DNA of 64,000 nt. Origin: CABMGU01 sp964508495 (GTDB lineage: Archaea; Nanobdellota; Nanobdellia; Woesearchaeales; ARS49). Positions within the stretch are counted from its first letter, which is position 1, and each line of letters begins with the position of its first letter. This document shows, one piece after another, positions 31,480 through 40,792 of this stretch. The position numbers and the translations under genes were made by a program. The stretch spans positions 1 to 64,000 of the forward strand of contig CAZDUA010000003.1 of assembly GCA_964508495.1 (NCBI GenBank). The letters run 5' to 3'. A model generated the notes under the pieces. The model did no database searches. It was not told the DNA's origin and saw only the letters and a list, made by a program, of their open reading frames with translations.

Positions 31480-33228
31480 TTAGATGCCCCACATGGGGTT
31501 TCCTTTTCTCATTATTTCTGCAATCTCTTTCAATACGTTCTTCTCATCTTCGGATAAATGTTCTTTGTGTACTTTATATTGTCTGAAGTGTTCTTCTGGG
31601 ATTGCGCTGTAAAGAATGTCTCCTTCGTTGAGTTGTCTTCCCATTATTACTCCGGGCATGCTTGCTGCTGCTTGTTTTCCCTTTTCCAACTTATCAACGT
31701 TTTCTTGTTCTACTTGCAGTCCTTTTACGTTTGTTATTTCTTTTCCGTCTGCTTTCATTAGTGGCGTGTTTGGCTTCAGCATTCCTGCGATTACATACAC
31801 TCCTGCTACTGCTGGGTTGCTTTGTCTGAACACGTAGCCTTTGAGCAGTTCAATCTTGCACGGCCTGACGAGCACGTCTAGTTTTGATAATTCAATATTT
31901 TTTTGTTGCGTTTGTTTCCATGCGTCATACTCTTCTATCAATCTGTAAATAACATCATTTACTAGTACGTGCGCGCTTGTTGGGAAGTCTGGTTTTGGTA
32001 TGTTGAATCCGAGTATTACTCCGTGCAGTGGGTCTGTTGCTAGTATTGCTTCTGCGTCTGAAATGTCCTTTTTAGTTATCGGCCCTATTCCGCTTTTTCT
32101 GACGGGGATTCCTCTTCCTCGTAGAAGTGTTATCAGCGCTTCCAGGCTTCCTAGTGCGTCTGCTTTGATTATTATGCCGTCGTCGTCTGTTTCTATTAAT
32201 ACTTCGTGCATTTCTTTGTGCAGTTCTTCCTTTATCTTTTCAATGTCTCCGACTGCGCTCATTATTGGCGCTCCGGCTATTGCTTGTTCTGCTCCGATTG
32301 CTACTATTCTTACTCCTGTTGCCGCGCTGACTTCTTTTGTTGATTTGAACTTCGCTTTTTTTTCTCGCATCTCGACATTAGGCTCTGGTTGGAATAGTGC
32401 TTTGACTTTGGCTTGTATTGGTTGGTCTAGTGTTCCTACAAGAATTTGGTCATTCACTCTTAAAGTGCCGTCGTATAGTATCACATCAAGGACCGTGCCA
32501 AGTCCTTTTTGTTCTTTGACTTCCATTATTGTTCCTTTGGCCGGTCCTTTTTCTTCTATCATCAGGTTTTGTTCTAGATATTTTTGTGCTAGTCCTGTTA
32601 ACAGCATCAGTAGTTCTGGTATTCCTTCTCCTGTTTTCGCGCTTACTGGCACTAGCGCGGCTGTTTTGGTGTAATCGCTTACTCTGTCAAACCTGTCTGC
32701 TTGTATTCCCAGTTCGAATACTTGTGCGACCAGTTCGTACAGTTTTATTTCAAATTTTCTTTGCGTTTCCGCGCTTTGTAAAGAAAGGTTTTGCAGGAGT
32801 GTTCCTGGTTTTTGTCTCCATCCTTCTGTTATGTCTATTTTGTTTGCCGCAATGATAAACGGTGTTTTGGAATGTTTCAATATCTCTATGCTTTCTTTTG
32901 TTTGTGGCATTAATCCTTCATTTATATCTACAACAAGTATTGCTATGTCTGCCAGGTTGCCTCCTCTTTTTCTCAAATTGATGAATGCCGCGTGTCCTGG
33001 AGTATCTATAAATAGAAGGCCTGGGATTGTCAATGTCAGTTTTAGCTGTTCAAGTAATTTTCCGCAGATTTGTTTCACTGTCTGCAGTGGCAGTATGCTC
33101 GCGCCGATTGCCTGCGTAATGCCGCCTGCCTCTCGTGCAGCTATGCCCGTACCGCGAATTTTGTCCAAAAGCGATGTTTTTCCGTGGTCCACGTGGCCCA
33201 TTATGGCCACTATTGGCTGTCTTATCAT
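31480..33228 (-). CDS. infB: Translation initiation factor aIF5B
   Basis: The protein has 582 aa. The GTPase core shows GHVDHGKTSLL, DTPGHAAF and NKID, followed by the beta-barrel domain II, the alpha/beta/alpha domain III and a C-terminal barrel (PGVIMGRQLNEGD). It joins ribosomal subunits at initiation. ATG 33228 is chosen over an upstream ATG at 33252 because a CTTTTTAA element is centred about 30 bp upstream. The PUA gene follows. Confidence 0.96.
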   Translation of the reverse strand: MIRQPIVAIMGHVDHGKTSLLDKIRGTGIAAREAGGITQAIGASILPLQTVKQICGKLLEQLKLTLTIPGLLFIDTPGHAAFINLRKRGGNLADIAILVVDINEGLMPQTKESIEILKHSKTPFIIAANKIDITEGWRQKPGTLLQNLSLQSAETQRKFEIKLYELVAQVFELGIQADRFDRVSDYTKTAALVPVSAKTGEGIPELLMLLTGLAQKYLEQNLMIEEKGPAKGTIMEVKEQKGLGTVLDVILYDGTLRVNDQILVGTLDQPIQAKVKALFQPEPNVEMREKKAKFKSTKEVSAATGVRIVAIGAEQAIAGAPIMSAVGDIEKIKEELHKEMHEVLIETDDDGIIIKADALGSLEALITLLRGRGIPVRKSGIGPITKKDISDAEAILATDPLHGVILGFNIPKPDFPTSAHVLVNDVIYRLIEEYDAWKQTQQKNIELSKLDVLVRPCKIELLKGYVFRQSNPAVAGVYVIAGMLKPNTPLMKADGKEITNVKGLQVEQENVDKLEKGKQAAASMPGVIMGRQLNEGDILYSAIPEEHFRQYKVHKEHLSEDEKNVLKEIAEIMRKGNPMWGI

Positions 33229-33274
33229 ATTTCGTGTTCTTATATGGCCCATTAAAAAGCTTTTGAGAGTAAAA

Positions 33275-33370
33275 GTGTAACAACCTTTTGTAACACCTAT
33301 TTGTTACTTCCCAATGCTAAAAGTGCGAAACCTTTAAATATAAGTTATACTTCGAGAGTGGTAACACTAT
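33275..33370. promoter_or_regulatory. Promoter region with repeated TGTAACA boxes upstream of surface protein
   Basis: GTGTAACAA (33275-33283), TTGTAACAC (33288-33296), inverted TTGTTAC (33301-33307) and GGTAACAC (33360-33367) surround a TATA-like CCTTTAAATATA (33331-33342). Direct and inverted copies around the core promoter look like binding sites for a dimeric activator or repressor of the surface-protein gene. Confidence 0.55.
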
Positions 33371-33404
33371 CAAATTGATATATTTTCGTCGGGGGGAATA
33401 CAGA

Positions 33405-34370
33405 ATGAAAGCATTAACGACAATTTTGTTCAGCGTTTTGTTTATGTTAGCAGCAGTCTCTGTTGTTGCACAAAACCAAAACCGCGCAGTTTCGATATCT
33501 ATCGAGAACAGCGAAATAGACAACACCGAAATCTTGCCTTTTGGCATTAACCAATTGGACGTCGAGCGCGATCAGGACTTTACCTTGAAGCTCGAATTGT
33601 TCGCATGGAATGATGCTAAAGATGTTGAAATCCGTGCATTTATTTCTGGATACGAATACAATGACGTGAATTCAATCAGCGACCGAATCGGTCCATTTGA
33701 CTTCGAAGAAAACGTCACATATGTCAAAAAGTTAACATTGACCCTCCCAGACGATGTTGACGTTGATGACTACCAGCTTCGTGTTATAATCTCAGACAGA
33801 AACGGCGATGAATTGATCGAAAACTACCAATTGAAAGTTGATACTAAGAGGCACGTAGTTAAGATCGAAGACGTTACTTTGAGCCCAGGCAGTGCAGTAA
33901 AAGCAGGCCAGGCATTGCTCGCTACTGTTCGCTTGGAAAACCAAGGACAGAAGGACGAGAACGATGTCAAGGTTGTTGTAAGCATTCCAGCTTTGGGTGT
34001 TTCAGGCACTGATTACATTGAAGAGATAGAAGGCAGTGAGGAAGAGGAAACAGAAGAAATCTTCCTTAGATTGCCTAAGTGCGCAGAAGCCGGCTTATAC
34101 GAAGCAACTGTTGATGTATGGTTCAACGACGGCCACAGCAAGGTTAGCAGCTCAACTAAAATCACAGTCCTCGAGAATGAGGCTTGCATAGTTGAACCAG
34201 CACCTGTTGTTGTAGTTCAGCCTGCAGTCAATCAGACTATGACAGAAGCTCCAGCTGAGTCAGCTGGCAAAGTGCGTGCGGCTTTGGAGATAATCCTCCT
34301 TGTGCTTGTTGCACTTTTGGTCATTGTTGGTTTGATAATCGGCTTCACCCGAATGCGCGGCGAAGAGTAA
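33405..34370 (+). CDS. Secreted, membrane-anchored surface protein (probable S-layer or envelope component)
   Basis: The protein has 321 aa: an N-terminal signal peptide (LFSVLFMLAAVSVVAQ), two beta-sandwich-like domains of alternating charged and hydrophobic strands including a CARDB-like segment (VKAGQALLATVRLENQGQKDENDV, split here), a Pro/Val/Gln-rich stalk and a C-terminal helix (LEIILLVLVALLVIVGLIIGF) with a short basic tail. It uses C- and A-ending codons more than its neighbours, which favour T-ending ones. Unlike most nearby genes it has a long leader with GGGGGGAA before ATG 33405. This suggests high expression. Confidence 0.82.
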   Translation: MKALTTILFSVLFMLAAVSVVAQNQNRAVSISIENSEIDNTEILPFGINQLDVERDQDFTLKLELFAWNDAKDVEIRAFISGYEYNDVNSISDRIGPFDFEENVTYVKKLTLTLPDDVDVDDYQLRVIISDRNGDELIENYQLKVDTKRHVVKIEDVTLSPGSAVKAGQALLATVRLENQGQKDENDVKVVVSIPALGVSGTDYIEEIEGSEEEETEEIFLRLPKCAEAGLYEATVDVWFNDGHSKVSSSTKITVLENEACIVEPAPVVVVQPAVNQTMTEAPAESAGKVRAALEIILLVLVALLVIVGLIIGFTRMRGEE

Positions 34371-34443
34371 TTTTTTATTTTTTCTTAATATTTTTCTTCT
34401 TTAATGCAAAACGTTTTTAAACACCTTAAGTTCTTTTCTCGTC

Positions 34444-36951
34444 ATGGGCGATAAGGAAATCATTGAGGAAGTGCGTAATAATTCTAACTTGCACCCTGAT
34501 GAGTTTTTCCCTGTTAAGACGCTGAAGGCTAAGGGTTTTAGCCGTCATCAGTGTTCTAAGTGCCAGCGTTATTTCTGGACTGTTCACAAGTCTGATGTTT
34601 GCGGTGATCCTGCCTGTAGCGGTGGCTTTCGCTTTGTAGGCCATCCTACTAAGAAGCCTCTTGATTATATTGAAGTATGGACGGAGTTTGCTCGTATTCA
34701 CAAAAAGCTCGGCTATACGCCTGTAGCGCGTTATCCTGTTATTGCTCGCTGGAACCCTACTACTGACTTCACTATTGCTTCTATTGCTGCTTTCCAGCCT
34801 TTTGTTGTTTCTGGCGAGGTCGCCCCTCCTGCTAACCCGTTAGTTATTCCTCAGATGTGCCTGAGGTTTCCAGACATCGACAACGTAGGCATTACTGGTC
34901 ATCATGTTGCTTTTGTTATGATGGGCGAGACTGGTTTTTTCCCGCCTAATGAGTATAGTGTTGACAAGTACATGAGCGACCATTTGACGTGGCTTCATGA
35001 GGGTATGGGCATTGAGCTTGAAGACCTGACTATTCACGAGGATGTCTGGTCTGGTGGTGGCAATCTTGGTCCTTGTATGGAGTTTTTCTCAAAAGGTTTG
35101 GAAGTTTCAAACCAGGTTTACATGCAGTACGAGATTACTCCTTCCGGTTTGAAAGAGTTGAACATTAAAGTTCTTGACATGGGTCAGGGCCAAGAGCGTG
35201 CTGCGTGGTTTACGCAGGGAGTTCCTACCATTTACGAGTGTTCCTTCCCCCCCGTTATCAAGAAATTGCGCGAGATTACTGGTGTTGAGTATGATGATGA
35301 TTTCATGCGCAAGTTCACGCCTTTATCGCCATACCTAAATATTGGCGAAGTCAAAGACATTAATGCTGCTTGGAAGTTTGTTGCTGATAAGTTGAAGATG
35401 GACGTTAAGGCTTTGAGGGAAAAAATCGAACCTCTTGCTGCTTTGTACGCTGTTGCCGAGCACAGTCGTGCTTTGTTGTTTGCTATTAATGATGGAGGCT
35501 TGCCTTCTAATGTTGGCGGCATGTATAATTTGCGTGTTATTCTCAGGCGCGCTCTTGGTTTTATTGACAAGTATAAGTGGAATATCACGTTGCCTCAGAT
35601 TTGCCGCTGGCATGCTGATTACTTGCAGCCTTTGTTTCCTGAGGTTTCTGAAAATCTTGATGAAGTTTCTGAAATTTTGGAAGTTGAGCGCAAGAAGTAC
35701 GAGGCTACTAAGCAGAAGACTCAGAGTATGCTTCCTCGTTTGTTGGAGAAGAAGCTTTCAACAGAGGACTTGATTACTGTTTATGACAGTCAGGGTATTT
35801 CTCCTGAGATGATTCGTGAGGAGGCTGCCAAGGTTGGTAAAACTGTTGACGTTCCTGGCAATTTTTACGCTCTTGTTGCTGAACGTCATACTCAGAAGGA
35901 GCAGGAAACCGCTACTGTTCGTGAGGAAAAGCTCAACTTGGACCCTCATGTTCCTGCAACTAAAGCTTTGTACTTTGATGATTATACTAAGGCGTCTTTT
36001 GATGGTAAAGTTTTGGAAATTATTGGCAATAATGTTGTTTTAGACCAGACTGCTTTCTATCCAATTTCTGGCGGCCAGTTGTCTGATCGTGGAACATTGA
36101 ATGGTGATAAGGTTGTTGATGTTTTCAAGCAGGGTCCGTGGATTGTTCACGTTTTGGAAAATGTTCCTAAGTTCCATGCTGGTGATAAAGTTCATGGTGA
36201 TATCGACTTTGAGCGTCGTTTGCAGTTAGCCCAGCATCATACTGCTACGCACATAATCAATGCGGCAGCACGTATAGTTTTGGGTGCTCATGTCAATCAA
36301 GCGTCCGCTAAGAAAGATATTGACAAGGCGCATATTGACATTACTCATTATGATGGTTTGACTGATGAGGAGACTGCTGAGATTGAGGGTGAGGCTAATA
36401 AAATCGTCAAAAAGTCTATCAAGACGCATCTTTCTTTTATGCTGAGAGAAGAAGCTGAGAAGAAGTTTGGTTCTGGTATTTATCAGGGTGGTGTTGCTCC
36501 TGGTAAGTTTTTGCGTATTGTTGAGATTCCTGGCGTTGATGTTGAGGCTTGTGGTGGTACTCATTTGAAGAGTACTTTGGAAGCTGGTAAAATCAAGATT
36601 ATCAAGAGTTCTAAAGTTAAAGATGGTATTGTTAGAATCGTGTTTGCTGCTGGCAAGGCTGCTGACAAGCTTGCTAATGTTGAAAAGGAAGTTTTGGACA
36701 AGGTTGCTGTTTTGTTGAAGTGTGATGTTCATCATATTCCTGGTCGTGCTGCTGAACTGTTTGAATTTTGGAAGATGGCGAGAAAGCTTTCTCAGAAGAA
36801 ACAGCCCATTCCTGCATTGGAGTTGAAGTCAAGCGTTGCTGTTGCGGCTGACATTCTTGCTAAGACTGCTGAATCTTTGCAAACCCAGCCTGAAGTCGTA
36901 GTAAAAACAATAGAACGCTTTTTGGCTGATATTGAGAAGTTTAGAGTTTAA
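34444..36951 (+). CDS. alaS: Alanyl-tRNA synthetase
   Basis: The protein has 835 aa, archaeal type with an N-terminal Cys-rich zinc region (CSKCQRYFWTVHKSDVCGDPAC), the class II catalytic core (DFTIASIAAFQPFV...), an editing domain with HHTATH and CGGTH, and a shortened C-terminal end. It charges tRNA-Ala recognising the G3-U70 pair and clears mischarged Ser/Gly. GTTTTTAAAC about 27 bp upstream of ATG 34444 gives a leaderless start. Confidence 0.96.
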   Translation: MGDKEIIEEVRNNSNLHPDEFFPVKTLKAKGFSRHQCSKCQRYFWTVHKSDVCGDPACSGGFRFVGHPTKKPLDYIEVWTEFARIHKKLGYTPVARYPVIARWNPTTDFTIASIAAFQPFVVSGEVAPPANPLVIPQMCLRFPDIDNVGITGHHVAFVMMGETGFFPPNEYSVDKYMSDHLTWLHEGMGIELEDLTIHEDVWSGGGNLGPCMEFFSKGLEVSNQVYMQYEITPSGLKELNIKVLDMGQGQERAAWFTQGVPTIYECSFPPVIKKLREITGVEYDDDFMRKFTPLSPYLNIGEVKDINAAWKFVADKLKMDVKALREKIEPLAALYAVAEHSRALLFAINDGGLPSNVGGMYNLRVILRRALGFIDKYKWNITLPQICRWHADYLQPLFPEVSENLDEVSEILEVERKKYEATKQKTQSMLPRLLEKKLSTEDLITVYDSQGISPEMIREEAAKVGKTVDVPGNFYALVAERHTQKEQETATVREEKLNLDPHVPATKALYFDDYTKASFDGKVLEIIGNNVVLDQTAFYPISGGQLSDRGTLNGDKVVDVFKQGPWIVHVLENVPKFHAGDKVHGDIDFERRLQLAQHHTATHIINAAARIVLGAHVNQASAKKDIDKAHIDITHYDGLTDEETAEIEGEANKIVKKSIKTHLSFMLREEAEKKFGSGIYQGGVAPGKFLRIVEIPGVDVEACGGTHLKSTLEAGKIKIIKSSKVKDGIVRIVFAAGKAADKLANVEKEVLDKVAVLLKCDVHHIPGRAAELFEFWKMARKLSQKKQPIPALELKSSVAVAADILAKTAESLQTQPEVVVKTIERFLADIEKFRV

Positions 36952-36990
36952 CGCTAAACACTGGCTCTGTTATTTTTTCTGCTCGCCTGG

Positions 36991-37656
36991 TCATTTGAAC
37001 AGTTTTTCTAGTATGTCTATCGTGTATAAAAAGATGGCCTCGGTTTGTTTTTTTGATGGTGAGAATGATTCTTTTTTTGTGTGCACGCTGAACACTCGTA
37101 TTTGGTTTATCAAATGGATCTGGTTCGGCAGTCCGGGGTCTAATTTTACTCCGTGTTCTGACAATTTCGCTATTAGCGTTCCCAATCCTGTTCCTGGCGC
37201 TTTCTCTAGTAAATCATTTCCTGTTGCTTCGTAATATTTTCTGTGCAGGGCCGTTTCCATTACTCTTCCGCATAGTACTACTGAGCTTCTGTAGCATGCT
37301 GCATTGATGCATCTTTGTATTTCTTGTAAGTCTGCTGTTACGTCTTCTCTTATTTCGCTTGGCAGTTTGGGCGCTTTGAACTTTTTGTTCTCTGTGCTGT
37401 CATCTGCCGCTAAATCTGTTAGTTTATCCAGAATTTTTTTCATTTCTTCTGTTTTGGCTGTAGAAAGTTTTTGCGCAAGAGAGTGTAATTCCGGATTGTT
37501 CTTCGTTTCTCGCAGTAGCCTGTCTATTGCTCCTTTTAGTAATAGTTTGTTTCCTTCTTGTTTTTGTTTTTTAAAATCAGTAATTCCGCCCTTTCTATTT
37601 TCTGGCGTTGCTTTCAGTGCTTGTTGTATGTCTACAAGAATTTCGTGTAGTGTCAT
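36991..37656 (-). CDS. DUF4145-like protein with HEPN-type motif
   Basis: The protein has 221 aa. An N-terminal helical region with many Lys/Glu is followed by a C-terminal DUF4145-like domain (DLQEIQRCINAACYRSSVVLCGRV, split here, and GLGTLIAKL). INQIRVFSVHTKKE contains an R-x4-H pattern typical of HEPN ribonuclease-like domains, so it could be an RNase or RNA-binding relative; the usual RN dyad reads RV. It shares a TATA box with the divergent lipoprotein gene. Confidence 0.6.
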   Translation of the reverse strand: MTLHEILVDIQQALKATPENRKGGITDFKKQKQEGNKLLLKGAIDRLLRETKNNPELHSLAQKLSTAKTEEMKKILDKLTDLAADDSTENKKFKAPKLPSEIREDVTADLQEIQRCINAACYRSSVVLCGRVMETALHRKYYEATGNDLLEKAPGTGLGTLIAKLSEHGVKLDPGLPNQIHLINQIRVFSVHTKKESFSPSKKQTEAIFLYTIDILEKLFK

Positions 37657-37679
37657 GTGTATTATTGAGTGCATAAAGA

Positions 37680-37687
37680 TTTATATA
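37680..37687. promoter_or_regulatory. Shared TATA box for DUF4145-like and lipoprotein genes
   Basis: TTTATATA has its centre at 37683.5, exactly 27.5 bp from both the rightward ATG (37711) and the leftward ATG (37656). Both mRNAs would be leaderless. Confidence 0.7.
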
Positions 37688-37710
37688 GTTATTGTTGTCC
37701 AATTTTAGTT

Positions 37711-38340
37711 ATGAAAAAGCTATTGGCTTTATTGTTATTAATTCTTGTTGCTTGTGTTGCTACTCCGCCTGCTTCGGATAAGGTAACTACGCCTGCAGTG
37801 CAGACTGAGGCTCAGGTTAATACTCAAGAGCAAGTTACGTCTCCTGCTAAAAATAATATTGAAGCGCCTGCTATGGAAGAAGAGGAAGTTACTGGCACGC
37901 CTGTTGAGCCTACTGGTTGGGAGCATGACCCGTATTCTCAGCTTGGTTGTGAGTTGTTGTTGGAAGAATCTGAGTTTGCCAAGGAGTGCAGTCAGGAAGT
38001 TACTAACTTGGTTGTTACGTATAAGATTGGCACTAAGAATTGTTTTGTGAACGTTAAGGACAGGTTGAATGAGCGTTTGACTGCCGGTGTTACTGTGACT
38101 GGTTACGATGATGCTGAGACTGCTGAGAAGGAGTTTGACAGGCGTCTTATTGTTTTGAAGGTTGGCGCTGATAAGAGTATTGGCGAGCGTGCGTACGAGA
38201 TGCCTAACCCTGCTGTTGATCGTGTTGAGTCTTATTTCTTGCGTAATGAGTTTATTGTTAAGATTGGCACTGATACTAGGTTGTGTTCTCAGGATGGAAT
38301 GTTGGCTGTTGGCAGAATTGTTGACAGTCGCCTTAATTAA
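37711..38340 (+). CDS. Putative lipoprotein of unknown function
   Basis: The protein has 209 aa. MKKLLALLLLILVAC is a signal sequence ending in a lipobox (LVAC), followed by a Thr/Pro/Gln/Glu-rich stalk and a globular domain with three cysteines (LGCELLL, AKECSQE, KNCFVNV) and a later one (RLCSQDG). It is likely anchored to the outer face of the membrane. The 3' end overlaps the convergent nreA gene by 8 bp. No known family. Confidence 0.75.
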   Translation: MKKLLALLLLILVACVATPPASDKVTTPAVQTEAQVNTQEQVTSPAKNNIEAPAMEEEEVTGTPVEPTGWEHDPYSQLGCELLLEESEFAKECSQEVTNLVVTYKIGTKNCFVNVKDRLNERLTAGVTVTGYDDAETAEKEFDRRLIVLKVGADKSIGERAYEMPNPAVDRVESYFLRNEFIVKIGTDTRLCSQDGMLAVGRIVDSRLN

Positions 38341-39499
38341 AAGCGCCTAATACTTGTTGTTTTTCTTTCAATAATCTGCTTTTTCCAAGAATTGGTTCTA
38401 TGTCAACGCCGAATTTTTTCTTCGCTAATTGTTTTGCGTAAGTCATCATTAGTTCTTTGCTTCCAAAGCTTATTGGTTTGTTTGCTAGTGCTTTTCTTGT
38501 TGTTTCTCTTGTCACCCAGACTCCTAATGGCAGCACGTATTCGTCTGTGATAAACCTTAAAGCCAGCACTCCATTTTGTCTTTTATTGTTCATCAAGTGC
38601 TCGGCAATTGCCATTCTCACGGTGTAATATCCTCCTGCGCATTGTTCTGCGTAATTCTTTCTTCCTTCAAACTCTTCGTAATCCGTGCTGTATTCCAGCA
38701 CTCCTGGTTGTACGTACATTTCGAATAATTCGTAGCTCCATCTTTGTGGAAAGAATAATAGCAAATAGTAATTTCCTAGATAGCTGCCAAATTGTGCGGA
38801 ATAATCGCCTATTTGTTGTTCTCTCACTTTTTCCAGGAAATTATTGCCTAAAATATCATCTGTTGCTGTAATAGACCATCGTGTTGGTACTAGTTTTCTT
38901 TGTTTCCCGAAGATTCCTACGGAGAGCATTCTGCTTAGCGCGTTCTCATCTACGTTTCCGTATAGTTCTGTTACTGCTTCTGTTGCTAATGCGTCTGTAT
39001 CATCATAGAACTTCTGTACTTTTGTCGGTATTTTTGGATTGCTTGCTAGTTGTAATTTTTTTAGTTTTGCTTGTGGTCCCATTGGCGCTACCCATCTGTC
39101 TGTTTGGATGTTCAGGCTTGGTTTTTTCTCCAGTTCTACATCAATATCTACTGGCTTGTTTGCCATGGCAACATCTTGTGCTATCTCTACCAATTTATCA
39201 GGAGCTTTCACGTTGCTGGTAAACCTGCTGTTTACCATGCTTGCTCTGAATGCAGCAACGTCTGCTATTGTCATGTTTTGTTGTGCCCAGTGTCTTGGCG
39301 CGTCGTACTGCCATGCGTTGTCGTCGTGTTTTTGTGGTGCTAGAATTCCAACATTGACGTATGGGTATCCAAACCGTCCAACGAATGGTGCTGGTGCTGT
39401 TCCTGTGAATACTTGTTGTGATGTTAGTGGTCTTGCTTTTATCAGGGCGTAATTGAGAATTCGTTCTTTTTCCTTGTAGCTGACCCCCTTTATGTGCAT
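38333..39499 (-). CDS. nreA: DNA repair protein NreA
   Basis: The protein has 388 aa. Conserved blocks FTGTAPAPFVGRFGYPYVNVG (split here), APRHWAQQN and a C-terminal AFPQRWSYEL-like region mark the archaeal Nre family, which works with PCNA in repair of mitomycin-type damage in haloarchaea. The C terminus carries QQVLGAF, matching the PCNA-interacting QxxLxxF pattern. Together with PCNA it would act in DNA repair; the exact lesion is unknown. Confidence 0.88.
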   Translation of the reverse strand: MHIKGVSYKEKERILNYALIKARPLTSQQVFTGTAPAPFVGRFGYPYVNVGILAPQKHDDNAWQYDAPRHWAQQNMTIADVAAFRASMVNSRFTSNVKAPDKLVEIAQDVAMANKPVDIDVELEKKPSLNIQTDRWVAPMGPQAKLKKLQLASNPKIPTKVQKFYDDTDALATEAVTELYGNVDENALSRMLSVGIFGKQRKLVPTRWSITATDDILGNNFLEKVREQQIGDYSAQFGSYLGNYYLLLFFPQRWSYELFEMYVQPGVLEYSTDYEEFEGRKNYAEQCAGGYYTVRMAIAEHLMNNKRQNGVLALRFITDEYVLPLGVWVTRETTRKALANKPISFGSKELMMTYAKQLAKKKFGVDIEPILGKSRLLKEKQQVLGAFN

Positions 39500-39525
39500 T
39501 TATTGTAGAAATACGCTGAATTATT

Positions 39526-39675
39526 TTAATGTATTTGTATTACTTGTTCGCCATGGAAGTGGGGCTCGTCTTCTGGTGTTTTTTTGAATTGTGAGCAGGC
39601 TTTCTTTTTTTCCCAGTAGAACCAGCATTTGTTGCCGAATACTTTGTAGCTTTCACAGTTTTCGCAGATACTCAT
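39526..39675 (-). CDS. 49-aa four-cysteine mini-protein
   Basis: ATG 39675 opens a short frame with CENC at residues 4-7, NKCWFYW at 15-21 and KKACSQF near 27, a possible zinc-binding knuckle with aromatic residues. TATTTAAATA (39697-39706) is centred 26.5 bp upstream, so it has its own leaderless promoter. Tiny CxxC proteins of this type recur in archaea; the family is not recognised. Confidence 0.72.
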   Translation of the reverse strand: MSICENCESYKVFGNKCWFYWEKKKACSQFKKTPEDEPHFHGEQVIQIH

Positions 39676-39751
39676 GCGTTTTGCTTTTGTAATTCTTATT
39701 TAAATAGCTTTCTCCCATATATTTTTAAACAGTTCGCTGTCTTTTCCTTGT

Positions 39752-40792
39752 ATGCTTACTGCGAGTGAGGTTGCGAAGGTTAAGGATGAATTGACTAGTT
39801 GTCAGCGTCCTTTGTTTATTTTTCACGACGATCCTGATGGCCTTGCGAGCTTTTTGCTTTGTTACAGGTTTGTGAAAGAAGGCAGGGGCATTCCTGTTAA
39901 AGCGTATCCTAGAATTACTGTTGAGCCTTATGCGCGTAAGGTTGAAGAGCTTGGCGCTGACAAAGTTTTTGTTTTGGACGTTGCCATGGTTGACCAGGAG
40001 TTTATTGACGCAGTCAATGTCCCCGTAATCTGGGTTGACCATCATGCTGTTCTTGAAAGGGACCGCGTGCAATACTTTAATCCGCAAAAGCGTGGCGTTA
40101 ACATTCCTACTCCTGCATTAATCTGGCAAGTCACAGGCGAGGAGCGTCCTCAGGACTTGTGGATTGCTGTTGTTGGTAGTATTGGTGACTGGTATTTTCC
40201 TGATTTTGCGCCTGAATTCCAGCAGGCTTATGGTGAATTGTTGCCCGCAACTTGTTCAACTGTGCAGGAAGCTTTGTTTAACACGACTGTTGGAACTTTG
40301 GTAAAAGTTTTTTCTTTTAACTTGAAGGGCCCTATGGATGAAGTCAACAAAGCTGTTAAAATTCTGACAAGAATCGAGGACCCTTACGAAATTTTGGAAC
40401 AGCGCACGCCTCAAGGTAAATTTTTGTGGAAGAAGTACGAGCTTGTTAACAAGGAGTATGAACGTATGTTGTCTTCCGCGCTCGAGCATGATACTAAAGA
40501 GCCTATTTTTGTTTATACTTATCAGGATGACAAGCTTAGTTTGACTAAGGACTTGTCTAATGAGCTTTTGTACAAGTTGAATAAAGTGGTAATTGTTGGC
40601 CGTGAGAAGTCTGGTGAGATGCGTTGTTCTTTGCGCGCTCCTGGCCAGACGAAGCTTGCCACTGCCTTGGCAAAAGCATTGATTGGCATCGAGGGTTATG
40701 GCGGCGGTCACGAGCAAGCCTGCGGTGCAGGAATCAAGAAGGAAGATTTCAAGCGTTTTCTTGAGAATTTGAGGAAGGAATTGAAGCTTTGA
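39752..40792 (+). CDS. DHH-family phosphoesterase (RecJ-like)
   Basis: The protein has 346 aa. Intact motifs HDDPDGLAS, VLDVAMVD, VDHHAV and SIGDWYF, and C-terminal DHHA1 GYGGGHEQACGAG indicate an active metal-dependent phosphoesterase of the archaeal RecJ/GAN group, likely a single-strand exonuclease or oligonucleotide hydrolase. TTTTTAAA about 26 bp upstream of ATG 39752. Convergent overlap of 44 bp with the DUF3095 gene. Confidence 0.92.
   Translation: MLTASEVAKVKDELTSCQRPLFIFHDDPDGLASFLLCYRFVKEGRGIPVKAYPRITVEPYARKVEELGADKVFVLDVAMVDQEFIDAVNVPVIWVDHHAVLERDRVQYFNPQKRGVNIPTPALIWQVTGEERPQDLWIAVVGSIGDWYFPDFAPEFQQAYGELLPATCSTVQEALFNTTVGTLVKVFSFNLKGPMDEVNKAVKILTRIEDPYEILEQRTPQGKFLWKKYELVNKEYERMLSSALEHDTKEPIFVYTYQDDKLSLTKDLSNELLYKLNKVVIVGREKSGEMRCSLRAPGQTKLATALAKALIGIEGYGGGHEQACGAGIKKEDFKRFLENLRKELKL

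Noticed and set aside
32000..32674. 224-codon ORF antisense to aIF5B
   Set aside because: Low-complexity Ser/Ile-rich frame opposite a core gene.
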